DNA of 64,000 nt from Mesorhizobium sp. Root102 (lineage in GTDB: Bacteria > Pseudomonadota > Alphaproteobacteria > Rhizobiales > Rhizobiaceae): the NCBI RefSeq assembly GCF_001425625.1, contig NZ_LMCP01000046.1, forward strand, positions 212,198 to 276,197, given 5' to 3'. Under the pieces are notes generated by a model. That model searched no databases and was not told the origin of the DNA. It saw only the letters and a program-made list of their open reading frames with translations. Within the stretch, counting starts at the first letter, position 1. Every line of letters begins with the position of its first letter. A program made the translations under genes and the position numbers. Below are positions 27,956 through 36,795 of this stretch, one piece after another.

Positions 27956-29119
27956 ATGATGATTTCCAAGCCGATTTTCGACCGTTTGGGGTTCGGCCTG
28001 TGGATCGGAGCGTTCCTGATCGTTCTTGCCATGGTCCTGTGGTCGCCCCACACGCGCACGGTATGGCAGGCCTATATAGACGGCAGCGAGGCGCTTATGG
28101 CCGGTCTGCCGCTCTACGACACCCAATCCGAGATGGGGTATCTCTACGCGCCGGCCTTTGCCGCGCTCTATATTCCAATCGTCAAACTCGGCTCGCATCT
28201 GGGCGGCGTGGTGTGGCACACGCTTGGCTTTGCGGTGCTCACCTACGCCGCGATGCGGCAGGTGCGCAAGCTCGGCGGCGATGAATTGACCTGGCTGCTC
28301 TCTTTCGGTCTCTTCCTCGCTTTGCCTATGGCAGCGGGGGCGATCCGCAACGGCCAGGCGACAATCCTTTTGACCGGCGCCTGCTGGCTTCTCACCCTGT
28401 CGGCCCTTGAAGGGCGGCGCGCCGAGACCTTTTTCTGGGCCTCGCTTGCCGTCATCGCCAAGCCGACCGCGATCATCATGCTGCTGTTGGTAGGAGCCCT
28501 TCGGCTCCGGTTGATACCGGTGCTGCTACTGGCGGTGCTGTTCGTGCTCGCGCTGCCTTACGCCTTCGCTCCCGCCGGCTACCTCAACGATCAGTATCGT
28601 GTCTTCGCCCAGATGCTGACCTCTATGGCGGTCGACAACACCAGCCATTTCGTGCCCACCGATTTCACGGCGCCGTTCACCAGAGTGGGACTGCCCATTC
28701 CGGAATTCGGTGCCACGATCGTGCGCATCATCATGGCCCTGTTCACGCTTACCGCGGTCATCTGGTTCGACCGCAAGCTTGAACGCGGACCTGCGGGGCT
28801 GGCGATCTTCCTGACGGCCACTTTCTACATGTGCGTCTTCAACCCCCGCGTCGAGCCCAACACCTATGCCATGATCGCCGTGCCCGCCGGTCTCGCCATA
28901 GCCCTGTTGTGGCGCGAAGAACGAGGCGGCGTCCTGGCCTCGGTGCTGTCGACGGCGCTGTTCGCGATCGGACTGAGCGGCGTCGAGCGCCATGTGCACG
29001 ATTTCCTATACCCCTGGTTCCGGCCGATCGCGGTCACGTTCATTGCCGGTTCGCTGATCTGGTGGTTCTGGGCCAAGGCACGCGACAAGGTGATGAATGC
29101 GGGGATCGCAAATGGCTGA
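27956..29119 (+). CDS. DUF2029 (GT87) polytopic glycosyltransferase
   Basis: This 387-residue protein has about ten hydrophobic segments and a D-rich first periplasmic loop (YIDGSEALMAGLPLYD and YLYAPAF), as in the GT-C fold of DUF2029/GT87 enzymes that use polyprenyl-phosphate sugars. GGGA lies eight bases before the ATG at 27956; a GTG at 27938 is an alternative. The stop overlaps the next gene, which encodes a polyprenyl-phosphate glycosyltransferase-type GT2, so this is the likely final transferase that moves the sugar onto an acceptor outside the inner membrane. Confidence 0.85.
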   Translation: MMISKPIFDRLGFGLWIGAFLIVLAMVLWSPHTRTVWQAYIDGSEALMAGLPLYDTQSEMGYLYAPAFAALYIPIVKLGSHLGGVVWHTLGFAVLTYAAMRQVRKLGGDELTWLLSFGLFLALPMAAGAIRNGQATILLTGACWLLTLSALEGRRAETFFWASLAVIAKPTAIIMLLLVGALRLRLIPVLLLAVLFVLALPYAFAPAGYLNDQYRVFAQMLTSMAVDNTSHFVPTDFTAPFTRVGLPIPEFGATIVRIIMALFTLTAVIWFDRKLERGPAGLAIFLTATFYMCVFNPRVEPNTYAMIAVPAGLAIALLWREERGGVLASVLSTALFAIGLSGVERHVHDFLYPWFRPIAVTFIAGSLIWWFWAKARDKVMNAGIANG

Positions 29120-30101
29120 GCTGCGGCCGACACTCGATATCGTCGCGCCGTTCTTCAACGAGGCGCCATCGGCATCAGCATTTGCCCAACTGCTCGCCGA
29201 GCTCGAAACGGCCGTGGCACAGCGCTTCGGCATGACCGTGCACAAGATCCTCGTCGATGACGGCAGCCGTGACGATGGCGCCGGGCGGTTTTCCCAGGCG
29301 CTGATAGGGTCGTGGGAGATCGTCCGCCTCAGCCGCAATTTCGGCAAGGAAGTCGCTGTGCTCGCCGGCCTCGATCATTCGCGCGGCGACATGGTGCTGA
29401 TCATGGACGCCGACCTCCAGCATTCCTTGGACATCAGCCTGAAGCTGATCGCAGAGCTGGTGGACCATCCGGACATCGACGTCGTCTATGCGCAGAACGA
29501 CCGCCGTGAGGCGAGCTGGCGCCGCAGCCAGCTGGCTCGGCTTTTCTACAGCCTGATCAACAGCAGCCAGCGTTTCGACATTCCCGAAAATGCCGGCGAC
29601 TTTCGCGTCATGCGCGGCGCTGTCGCGCGCGCGCTGACCAGCCTGCGCGACAAGCGTCGCTTCAACAAGGGCCTGTTTGCCTGGGCGGGCTTTCGCCAGA
29701 AGGCGTTGCCCTATTCGCCGGAGAGCCGCGCCAGCGGCACGTCGAAATGGAGCCGGCTCAACCTGATCGCCTTCTCGCTGGAGGGGTTCACCTCGTTCTC
29801 CGTCATTCCGCTGCGCCTGATCAGCCTTAGCGGGCTGCTCGCGGCGTTGGCCGGCGCGATCTACGGCGCCAAGGTGTTCGTCGAGGTGATCTTCTACGGC
29901 ATTGCCGTTCCGGGCTACCCCAGCCTGCTGGTCGCCGTCGTCCTGCTCGGCGGCCTCAACCTGACCCTGCTTGGCCTGATCGGTGAATATGTCTGGGTCA
30001 CGCTCAGCGAGAGCAAGGATCGACCGGTCTATCTCGTGCGCGATGTCGTGCGCAGCGAGGTCTCCGCCGATAGGCCGGAGCCGGGCGCTTCCGACAGATG
30101 A
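29112..30101 (+). CDS. GT2 polyprenyl-phosphate glycosyltransferase (DPM/ArnC-like)
   Basis: The 329-residue protein has the GT2 catalytic domain with ILVDDGSRDD (D49-D50), MDADLQHS as the DxD motif and GDFRVMRG, then two membrane helices near residues 230-260 and 270-300. This is the architecture of ArnC, DPM1 and FlmF, which join a nucleotide-activated sugar to undecaprenyl phosphate on the cytoplasmic face. GGGGA is six bases before the ATG at 29112. It overlaps the genes on both sides, the downstream one by ATGA, so it is part of a single operon. Confidence 0.93.
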   Translation: MAELRPTLDIVAPFFNEAPSASAFAQLLAELETAVAQRFGMTVHKILVDDGSRDDGAGRFSQALIGSWEIVRLSRNFGKEVAVLAGLDHSRGDMVLIMDADLQHSLDISLKLIAELVDHPDIDVVYAQNDRREASWRRSQLARLFYSLINSSQRFDIPENAGDFRVMRGAVARALTSLRDKRRFNKGLFAWAGFRQKALPYSPESRASGTSKWSRLNLIAFSLEGFTSFSVIPLRLISLSGLLAALAGAIYGAKVFVEVIFYGIAVPGYPSLLVAVVLLGGLNLTLLGLIGEYVWVTLSESKDRPVYLVRDVVRSEVSADRPEPGASDR

Positions 30102-30919
30102 CGCGGCGCATCCGCCTGATCGCCGACGACTATGGCCTGGCGCCCGGCGTCTCAACCGCTATCCTCGACCTGCTCGATCGCGGGCGCCTGACCGGCACCA
30201 GTTGCATGACCGGCTTTCCAGAATGGGCTGATGAGGCGGCGCGCATAAAACCTCTGTGCGGCCGTGTCGCGGTCGGGCTGCATCTCACCTTGACCGACCA
30301 GCCGGCCGTCGCCAGCCGGTCGAGCCTGGCGCCGGAAGGCCGGCTGCCGCCGCTCCGCTCACTGGCATTGCCTGTCTTGCGCGGCCGCGTCGACGATCAC
30401 GATGTCCATGCCGAGCTCGACGTCCAGTATAGCCGCTTCGTCGAGGCGCTGGGGCGCCGCCCCGATTTCGTCGACGGGCATCAGCATGTGCATTTCCTTC
30501 CCGTCGTGCGAACATGGCTGCGCGCGCGCCTTGGCCAGGGAAGCGACAAGCCAGCGCTACGCGGCGCCCCGGCACTGGCGGGCCAATTCGCCTCGGTGCC
30601 GAAAGTCGCCGCGATTGCCGCGCTCGCCGCCGGCTTCAACCGGTCGATGCAGCGGGCCGGCTTCACCCTTTTCGAGCCGCTCACCGGCATCTATGACTGG
30701 CGGCAACCCGAAAAATTCGCTTCCGTGCTGCAGGCCGCCGTTGAGGCATTGCCGGAACGCGGGCTGTTCATGTGCCACCCTGGCCATGTCGACGAGACGC
30801 TGCGCGCGCGCGACACGATGCAAGGCGTACGCGAGGTCGAATTCACGGTGCTGGCATCGGACGCGTTCGGCGCCAGCCTAGCCCGCGCCGGCGTCGCAAT
30901 CATGGATGGCAAGGGATGA
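30098..30919 (+). CDS. YdjC/ChbG/HpnK-family carbohydrate deacetylase
   Basis: The 273-residue protein has the family's metal and catalytic motifs: ADDYG at residues 9-13, GLHLTLT at 60-66 (H62), DGHQHVH at 126-132 and CHPGH at 226-230. These enzymes remove an N-acetyl group from amino sugars in soluble or lipid-linked form. Francisella NaxD, which deacetylates undecaprenyl-phosphate-GalNAc before transfer to lipid A, is in this family. The gene overlaps the GT2 gene and the GtrA gene by ATGA on both sides, so the substrate here is likely a polyprenyl-linked N-acetyl amino sugar. Confidence 0.92.
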   Translation: MTRRIRLIADDYGLAPGVSTAILDLLDRGRLTGTSCMTGFPEWADEAARIKPLCGRVAVGLHLTLTDQPAVASRSSLAPEGRLPPLRSLALPVLRGRVDDHDVHAELDVQYSRFVEALGRRPDFVDGHQHVHFLPVVRTWLRARLGQGSDKPALRGAPALAGQFASVPKVAAIAALAAGFNRSMQRAGFTLFEPLTGIYDWRQPEKFASVLQAAVEALPERGLFMCHPGHVDETLRARDTMQGVREVEFTVLASDAFGASLARAGVAIMDGKG

Positions 30920-31326
30920 GCGACGCCGAGCGGCCCCCGCGTTCGACCGGCAACAAGATCGTCCGCTTTGCCATTGTCGGACTTGCCAACACAGCCATCG
31001 ACCTTGCCAGCTTCTTCCTGCTGCTTAAGCTCGGGGTTTCGCCGCTGCCCGCCAACATCGTTGCATGGTTCATCGCCGTCACCTTCTCGTTTGCGGCGAA
31101 TGGCTTCTGGTCGTTCGAGCGCAATCGAGCCATCCGGCTGCGCGATGCGTTCCTTCGATTCGCCTCGCTTGGGGCGCTGATTTCGCTCGGCGTCTCCAGC
31201 CTTTCGATCGCGCTGTTCGCCGGGATCGCCGGGGTGTGGCCGGCAAAGATCGGCGGTGTGGTGGTGGCGGCGGTGCTGAATTTCCTCGCCGCGCGCTGGT
31301 CGATCGAGGGCCGTCTCTTGAGATAG
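30916..31326 (+). CDS. GtrA-family flippase-like membrane protein
   Basis: The 136-residue protein has four membrane segments with the GtrA pattern: KIVRFAIVGLANTAIDLASFF, a second helix with NIVAWFIAVTFSFAANGFWSF, and the last helix VVVAAVLNFLAARW. GtrA proteins flip polyprenyl-phosphate-linked sugars across the inner membrane. It starts inside the stop of the deacetylase gene (ATGA). Together the four genes give synthesis, deacetylation, flipping and transfer of one lipid-linked sugar. The convergent RND gene begins eight bases after its stop. Confidence 0.9.
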   Translation: MSDAERPPRSTGNKIVRFAIVGLANTAIDLASFFLLLKLGVSPLPANIVAWFIAVTFSFAANGFWSFERNRAIRLRDAFLRFASLGALISLGVSSLSIALFAGIAGVWPAKIGGVVVAAVLNFLAARWSIEGRLLR

Positions 31327-31334
31327 GCGGGAGT

Positions 31335-34300
31335 TTACTCCGCCGGCTCCACATTGGTGTAGGCGGCTTCCTCGAGTTCGCGCTTCAGCCGCGCCTCCTC
31401 ATGCGTTTTCGGCGTGACGAAGCGGCCAAGCAGGAGATAGGCGACCGGCGTCAGGAACAGCGTCGAGACGGTAGCCAGCCCCAGTCCGCCGACGATGACC
31501 CAGCCAAGTGCCACGCGTGCCTCGGCACCGGCGCCGCTCGCCAGCACCAGCGGCAAGCCGCCGAGCACGGTGCAGATCATCGTCATCATCACCGGCCGCA
31601 CGCGGATGATCGAAGCCTGCTCGATCGCCTCGCGCACGCCAAGCCCGCGATCGCGCAACTGGTTGGCGAATTCGACGATCAGGATGCCGTTCTTGGCCAT
31701 GACGCCGACCAGCAGCACCAGGCCGATCTGGCTGTAGGCGTTGAGACTGGTGCCCGAGAGCAGCAAGGCAAAGATCGCGCAGGCGAGGCCGAGCGGCACC
31801 GTCGCCATGATGATGACGGCGCTGACGAAGCTCTCGAACTGGGCGGCCAGCACCAAAAGGATGATGACCAGGGCGAAGCCGAAGATGGTGATCATGGCGC
31901 TGTTGGTCTCGCCCAATGTCGCCGCTTCGGCCAGCGGCAGGACGCGGCTGCCCGCAGGCAGCAGCGGCGTGGCGATTTCCTCGGCGCGGGTGAGCGCATC
32001 GCCAAGCGCGAAGTCGCCGGCAAGGTTGGAGGTGATGGCTACCGACGGCTGCTGCTGTTCACGCGACAGCGATGGCGGCACGGCACGTTCGGTCAGCTTG
32101 GCGATGGTCGACATCGGCACGAACCGGCCATCGGCCGTTTTCAGGAAGATGTTTTCCAGATCGGTCGGATCGTTGATCGGATTGGTGGTCGAGACCAGCT
32201 TCACGCCATAACTGCGATCGGCGATGTAGACGTCGACGACGTCGTTGCCATCGAGCATGGCCTGCAAGGTGTTGGCCAGCCCGGTGATGTCGATGCCGAG
32301 GTCGGAGGCGCGTTCGCGATCGACGGCCACCGCCAACTGCGGCTGCGTCGGGTCGATGGACAAGCGCGGGGTCTGGAAGCGCGGGTCCTTCTGCATCTCG
32401 GCGATGATCTTGACGGCCGCGTCGCCGAGCGCCTTGCGGTTGTTGCCGACCAGCGCGAACTGCAGGCCGTTGCCGGCGCCGCGGATGCCGAGGCTGTTGG
32501 GCTGCACCGGGAAGATGCGCACGCTCGGCACCTGTTTGGTCAGCCGGCTGATCTCGGCCATGATCTCCTGCTGGCTGCGGCTGCGCTCGTTCCACGGCGC
32601 CAGCGTCATCACCATGAAGCCGGAGTTGTAGGAGCCGTTCTGGCCGGCATTCTCGAAAGTGCTGCGGATCTCGCCGGAATCGCGCATCGGCTGGATCAGT
32701 TTCTCGATCTTCTGCATCTGCTGGGTCGTGTAGTCGAGGCTGACGCCTTGCGGTGCGCTAATGCGCAGCAGCACGACGGCGCGGTCCTCGGTCGGCGTCA
32801 GTTCCTGGCGGATGGTGCCGAACAGCGTGAAGGCGGTGCCGGCAAACAGCACCGCGACCAGAAGCACGATCCAAGGCGCATCGAGGCAGGCGTGCAGGCC
32901 GCGCCTGTAGGCTGCGCTCAGCGCGCCGCCAATGCGGGCGCCGATGCCGTGACCGTCTTCGTGGCGATGCGACGCGCTGGACAGCATACGCGAGGCGAGC
33001 ATCGGGCAAAGTGTGAGCGCCACCACGCAGGACAATAGAACCGACATGGCGAGCACGAAGCCGAATTCGCGGAACAGCCCGCCCGTCTGGCCGGGCAGGA
33101 ACGAGATCGGCACGAAGACGGCGACCAGCGTCAGCGTCGTGGCAATGACGGCGAAAAACACCTCCTGGGCGCCGAGCACGGCCGCCGCGCGGGGTCCCAT
33201 GCCTTCGTTGCGTCGTCGCACGATGTTTTCGAGCACGACGATGGCGTCATCGACGACCAGTCCCGTCGCCAGCACCAGAGCGAGCAGGGTCAGGATGTTG
33301 ATCGAAAAGCCGGCCAGATAGATGGCGGCGATGGTGCCGATCATGGCGACCGGCATCGACAGGCCGGGGATCAGCGTCGCACGCCAGTCGAGCAGAAACA
33401 CATAGATGACGATCAGCACCATGGTCACGGACAGGCCAAGCGCGATCTCGACCTCGTGCACCGCGCCCTTGACGAAGACCGCGTCGTCGCTGGTGATCTT
33501 GATCGACATGCCTTTGGGCAGATTTTCCTGCAGTTTGGCGACGGCGGCCTGGACGCCGGTCGAGATGTCCAGCGTGTTCGATTCCGCCTGGCGGATGATG
33601 CCGATGCCAATACCGGTCTTACCATCCGAACGCAGCGTGGTCTGGCCGACATCGGGGCCGAGCGTGACGGTGGCTACGTCGCGGATGCGCGTCGTGCCGC
33701 CGATGATGATGTTTTCGAACTCTTCCGGCGTGGTCACGTCGGCGGTCGTGCGAACGATCAGGTCCTGGTTGGTCGTGGTGATCGAACCGGCCGGTGAATC
33801 GAAGGCGACGGAGGCAAGTGCCGCCCTGAGGTCGGCAACGGTGAAGCCGAGGCTGGCGAGCTTGTTCTGGTCGACGTCGATGCGGAAGATCTTGTCGCGG
33901 TCGCCATAGACCTGGACGTCGGCAACGCCAGGCACGGCGGCCAGCTCGTCCTCGATCTGGTCCTGGACCACAACGGTCATGTCCTGGATCGACATGTTGT
34001 CCGAGGTCACCGCCAGTCGCATCACCGGGTCGGAATTGGCATCGGCCTTGACGATGCGCGGCGGATCGGCGGTGTCCGGCATCTGGTTGGCGACGCGGCC
34101 GACGGCATCACGCACGTCCGAGGCGGCGACATTGAGGTCGACACCGTCGTTGAACTCGATGGTGACGCGGCTCGAACCGAATGAGGAAGAAGACGAGATC
34201 GACTTGACGCCGGAGACCCGGGCGACAGCGCCTTCGATCGTGTCGGTCAGTTCGCGGTCCACGGTTTCGGCAGCCGCCCCTTCGAAGGCGGTGGAAACAG

Positions 34301-34466
34301 TGACGACCGCACGATCGACGTCCGGCAGTTCGCGGATCTCGACACCGTAGAAGGCGGCGAGGCCGGCAACGGCAATGAGGGTGTTCAGCACGAAGGCCAT
34401 GACCGGCCTGCGGATGAACAGCGCGGTGAAGCCGGTATCGCTGGCGGCGTTGATGGTTCCGGTCAT
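31335..34466 (-). CDS. RND efflux transporter permease (AcrB/MdtB type)
   Basis: The 1043-residue protein is a full-size RND pump subunit. It starts with the cytoplasmic helix and membrane segment RRPVMAFVLNTLIAVAGLAAF, has two large periplasmic domains, and carries GLVVDDAIVVLEN with the conserved proton-relay aspartates of membrane helix 4. I set the start at 34466 because it gives the normal RND N-terminus and overlaps the adaptor gene by ATGA; the longer open frame upstream is arginine-rich and out of family. No outer-membrane channel gene is adjacent, so it presumably uses one encoded elsewhere. Confidence 0.95.
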   Translation of the reverse strand: MTGTINAASDTGFTALFIRRPVMAFVLNTLIAVAGLAAFYGVEIRELPDVDRAVVTVSTAFEGAAAETVDRELTDTIEGAVARVSGVKSISSSSSFGSSRVTIEFNDGVDLNVAASDVRDAVGRVANQMPDTADPPRIVKADANSDPVMRLAVTSDNMSIQDMTVVVQDQIEDELAAVPGVADVQVYGDRDKIFRIDVDQNKLASLGFTVADLRAALASVAFDSPAGSITTTNQDLIVRTTADVTTPEEFENIIIGGTTRIRDVATVTLGPDVGQTTLRSDGKTGIGIGIIRQAESNTLDISTGVQAAVAKLQENLPKGMSIKITSDDAVFVKGAVHEVEIALGLSVTMVLIVIYVFLLDWRATLIPGLSMPVAMIGTIAAIYLAGFSINILTLLALVLATGLVVDDAIVVLENIVRRRNEGMGPRAAAVLGAQEVFFAVIATTLTLVAVFVPISFLPGQTGGLFREFGFVLAMSVLLSCVVALTLCPMLASRMLSSASHRHEDGHGIGARIGGALSAAYRRGLHACLDAPWIVLLVAVLFAGTAFTLFGTIRQELTPTEDRAVVLLRISAPQGVSLDYTTQQMQKIEKLIQPMRDSGEIRSTFENAGQNGSYNSGFMVMTLAPWNERSRSQQEIMAEISRLTKQVPSVRIFPVQPNSLGIRGAGNGLQFALVGNNRKALGDAAVKIIAEMQKDPRFQTPRLSIDPTQPQLAVAVDRERASDLGIDITGLANTLQAMLDGNDVVDVYIADRSYGVKLVSTTNPINDPTDLENIFLKTADGRFVPMSTIAKLTERAVPPSLSREQQQPSVAITSNLAGDFALGDALTRAEEIATPLLPAGSRVLPLAEAATLGETNSAMITIFGFALVIILLVLAAQFESFVSAVIIMATVPLGLACAIFALLLSGTSLNAYSQIGLVLLVGVMAKNGILIVEFANQLRDRGLGVREAIEQASIIRVRPVMMTMICTVLGGLPLVLASGAGAEARVALGWVIVGGLGLATVSTLFLTPVAYLLLGRFVTPKTHEEARLKRELEEAAYTNVEPAE

Positions 34467-35626
34467 GAGCCTTCGGCCGCGTCCGCGGCGCGCTGCTCCT
34501 CGCCGGCGAGGCGGACCGCGCCGCCCTCGCTGAGGCTCTGAGTGCCTTCGGTGACCACCATGTCGCCGCGGTCGATCTCGGCGTCGATCAGCACGGTCTC
34601 GGTGTTGCGCTGGATGATGCGCACCGGAACCCGCCTGGCCTTGCCGTCCTCGATCTGCCAGACATAGGCGCCGTCCGACCCCCACAGGATCGCCAGCGGG
34701 CTGACGGCCGGATAGGTCTGCCCCGGAAATTTCATGGTGATGCCGAACGACATGCCGGCGCGCAGGGAATCGGCCGGGTTGGCGATCTTGGCCTTGACCA
34801 GCAAGGTGCGGCTCTTCTCGTCAATGTGGTTGTCGATGGCCGAAACCGTGCCGGTATAAGCATTGCTGGGATTGGCGATCGGCGTCGCCGTCAATTGCGC
34901 GCCGACCTTGACGGCGGCGGCGAAACGCTCCGGCACCAGGAAATCGACCAGAATGCTTGAGCGATCGTCGAGCGTGGCAATCGCCGACTGGTTGGTGACA
35001 TAGTTGCCGGCGGAGATCGGCAGGATACCGACGGTGCCGGCGATCGGCGCCAGGATCGACCGGCGCTGCAGCGCAAGTTCCGCATCTTGAAGCGCCAGCT
35101 TGGCGCCCGCCAACACCACTTCGGCGTCGGCGACCGCGACCGGGGTCGCGGCGTTGGAGGCGCGCAGCGACTTGACGCGGTCGAGCTTGGATTGCGCATC
35201 CTGCAAGGCGAGCTTGGCCCGGTCCTGAGAGATCACTTCGGTCTCGGAATCGAGGGTCGCGATGATCTGTCCCTTGTCGACATGGCTGCCGGATTCGACC
35301 AGCAGTTCGGCGAGGCGGCCGGAACTGTAGGGATTGACGGTCACCGAGGCATTGGCACGGCCGGTGCCGATCGCCTGCAGGCGGTCGTTGATAACATCCG
35401 AAGTGGCTGCCAGGGCGACCACGTTCACCCGCTGGTTGACGCCATTGCGGCCGTTTGCCTGCTTCGCGTTGGCGTCACCGGTTCCAGCAGGGGGCGCTGC
35501 CACATAAGCCCACTCGATACCCCAGCGTGCCAGCACGTCGTGAGCACCCGGATAAAAGCGCAGCCATGCGCCTGCCGCCACCACCAGCACCACAAGCGCG
35601 ACAAGTATCTGTTTCCAGGCGGCCAT
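34463..35626 (-). CDS. RND efflux periplasmic adaptor (membrane fusion protein)
   Basis: The 387-residue protein has one N-terminal membrane anchor (QILVALVVLVVAAGAWL), then the split lipoyl domain (GRLAELLVESGSHVDKGQIIATLD and APIAGTVGILPISAGNYV) with a coiled-coil hairpin between, and beta-barrel and membrane-proximal domains (FPGQTYPAVSPLAIL). It links the pump to an outer membrane channel. GGAG precedes the ATG at 35626; an upstream in-frame TTG at 35644 is less likely. Direct GTAACGT repeats lie about 145-180 bases upstream. Confidence 0.93.
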   Translation of the reverse strand: MAAWKQILVALVVLVVAAGAWLRFYPGAHDVLARWGIEWAYVAAPPAGTGDANAKQANGRNGVNQRVNVVALAATSDVINDRLQAIGTGRANASVTVNPYSSGRLAELLVESGSHVDKGQIIATLDSETEVISQDRAKLALQDAQSKLDRVKSLRASNAATPVAVADAEVVLAGAKLALQDAELALQRRSILAPIAGTVGILPISAGNYVTNQSAIATLDDRSSILVDFLVPERFAAAVKVGAQLTATPIANPSNAYTGTVSAIDNHIDEKSRTLLVKAKIANPADSLRAGMSFGITMKFPGQTYPAVSPLAILWGSDGAYVWQIEDGKARRVPVRIIQRNTETVLIDAEIDRGDMVVTEGTQSLSEGGAVRLAGEEQRAADAAEGS

Positions 35627-35770
35627 CGGCACTCCGGTTGGCAAAATAATCCTGCCGTCTGCCGGTTTCCCGAAATGAAGCAGACGCAGCGCGGCTATTG
35701 TAAGGCGAAGAAGCCAGCACCCCGATATCGCGCCTTTATGACAACTCGCCAGTGCCTGCGCACGTTAAAT

Positions 35771-35803
35771 ATATGTAACGTTTGAGAAAATATGCGTAAC
35801 GTT
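35771..35803. promoter_or_regulatory. Two GTAACGT repeats upstream of the RND operon, candidate RpiR boxes
   Basis: The sequences ATATGTAACGTTT (35771-35783) and AATATGCGTAACGTT (35789-35803) share TATG, GTAACGTT and flanking A/T. They lie between the efflux operon start and the end of the convergent-side rpiR gene. A related site, AAAATACGTAACATAC, is at 36751-36766 before the amidohydrolase gene. A common binding protein, most simply the RpiR regulator, is inferred. Confidence 0.5.
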
Positions 35804-35823
35804 CGGGATCGTCGCTACATGCA

Positions 35824-36651
35824 CTAACGCAGACTTTCCATTTCGCGGATGCGTTTGGCGCCCTCTGCTTCCAGTTGCCTGGTAACGGCGCCGATCAGCG
35901 TTTCGGCGACGACGAAAAGGGCAGCCGACGAATCCCACGCCGACGGCACGGCCGTTCGCCCGGCGATGACATGGCGAGCAAAGCGGGCGATCGGGGACAA
36001 CCACTGGTCGGTGAACAGCACGATCTGAACGCCGCGCTGATGCGCCTTCTCGGCGAAGCGCACGAGGCTGTTCTGGTAGCGCCTGATGTCGAAGATCACC
36101 AGCACATCGCGTTTGCCCATGTCGATCAGCCGGTCGCGCCACATGCTTTCTTGGCCGGCGAGGTGAAAGACATTTGGCTGGATGACGGCGAGGTGGGCTG
36201 CCATGTAGCGCGCCAGCGGATCGGTGAAGCGGCCGCCGATCAGGAAGGTCTTGCCGCGCCGGTCGGCGAGCCGTGCGGCGATGTCGGCAAGCTGCTTGTC
36301 GGACAGATGCCGGAACGTCTCACGCATATTGTCGAGCGTCGCTTCCAGCATTGGTGACACGGTACCGCCGCCGGGCGAGGGCGGGTTGAGCGTCCTTGTC
36401 GCCGGCGATTGCAGTTGCGCCGCCAGTTCGTCCTGCAGGCTCGACTGGAATTCCGGGTAGTTCTGAAAGCCGAGCCGGGAGACGAAACGCAGGATCGTTG
36501 GCGAGGAAACGCCGGCCGCTGCCGAGAATTCGGCAACCGTCTTAAGGCCGATCATCGGATAGTTGGCGATCAGCGTCTGGGCCGCGCGCCGTTCGCTGGC
36601 CGGCATCGTGCCGATGCGGTCGGCGATCAGTTCGGCAATGTTGGAAATCAT
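35824..36651 (-). CDS. RpiR/MurR-family transcriptional regulator
   Basis: The 275-residue protein has the RpiR arrangement: an N-terminal HTH_6 domain (TVAEFSAAAGVSSPTILRFVSRLGF, about residues 38-62) and a C-terminal SIS domain (about 125-255) with GGRFTDPLARYMAAHL and LFTDQWLSPIA. SIS domains bind phosphosugars or related small ligands. It is transcribed away from the amidohydrolase gene with 144 bases between, and shares A/T-rich GTAACRT motifs with that region, so control of the amine catabolic operon is likely. Confidence 0.93.
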   Translation of the reverse strand: MISNIAELIADRIGTMPASERRAAQTLIANYPMIGLKTVAEFSAAAGVSSPTILRFVSRLGFQNYPEFQSSLQDELAAQLQSPATRTLNPPSPGGGTVSPMLEATLDNMRETFRHLSDKQLADIAARLADRRGKTFLIGGRFTDPLARYMAAHLAVIQPNVFHLAGQESMWRDRLIDMGKRDVLVIFDIRRYQNSLVRFAEKAHQRGVQIVLFTDQWLSPIARFARHVIAGRTAVPSAWDSSAALFVVAETLIGAVTRQLEAEGAKRIREMESLR

Positions 36652-36698
36652 GTTTTCCCCACTCCTGACCTAGCTGACGGTCTTTTCCGAAATCGCAT

Positions 36699-36766
36699 TT
36701 GACAAAGCCGGCCAAACTGTATGAAATCATCCACAGGGACGCAATGAGGCAAAATACGTAACATAC
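36699..36766 (+). promoter_or_regulatory. Putative promoter with downstream GTAAC box before the amidohydrolase gene
   Basis: TTGACA at 36699-36704 can serve as a -35 element, with TATGAA at 36720-36725 as a -10 (spacing of 15, shorter than ideal). AAAATACGTAACATAC (36751-36766) lies just downstream, where a bound repressor would block transcription. Confidence 0.4.
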
Positions 36767-36795
36767 GGTACAGCGCTCCCCGGGGACGGCAGACT

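Noticed and set aside
31065..33038. A 657-codon plus-strand open frame over GtrA and the RND pump
   Set aside because: It is an antisense shadow of the RND permease; the strand with membrane segments and the DD motif is the real one.
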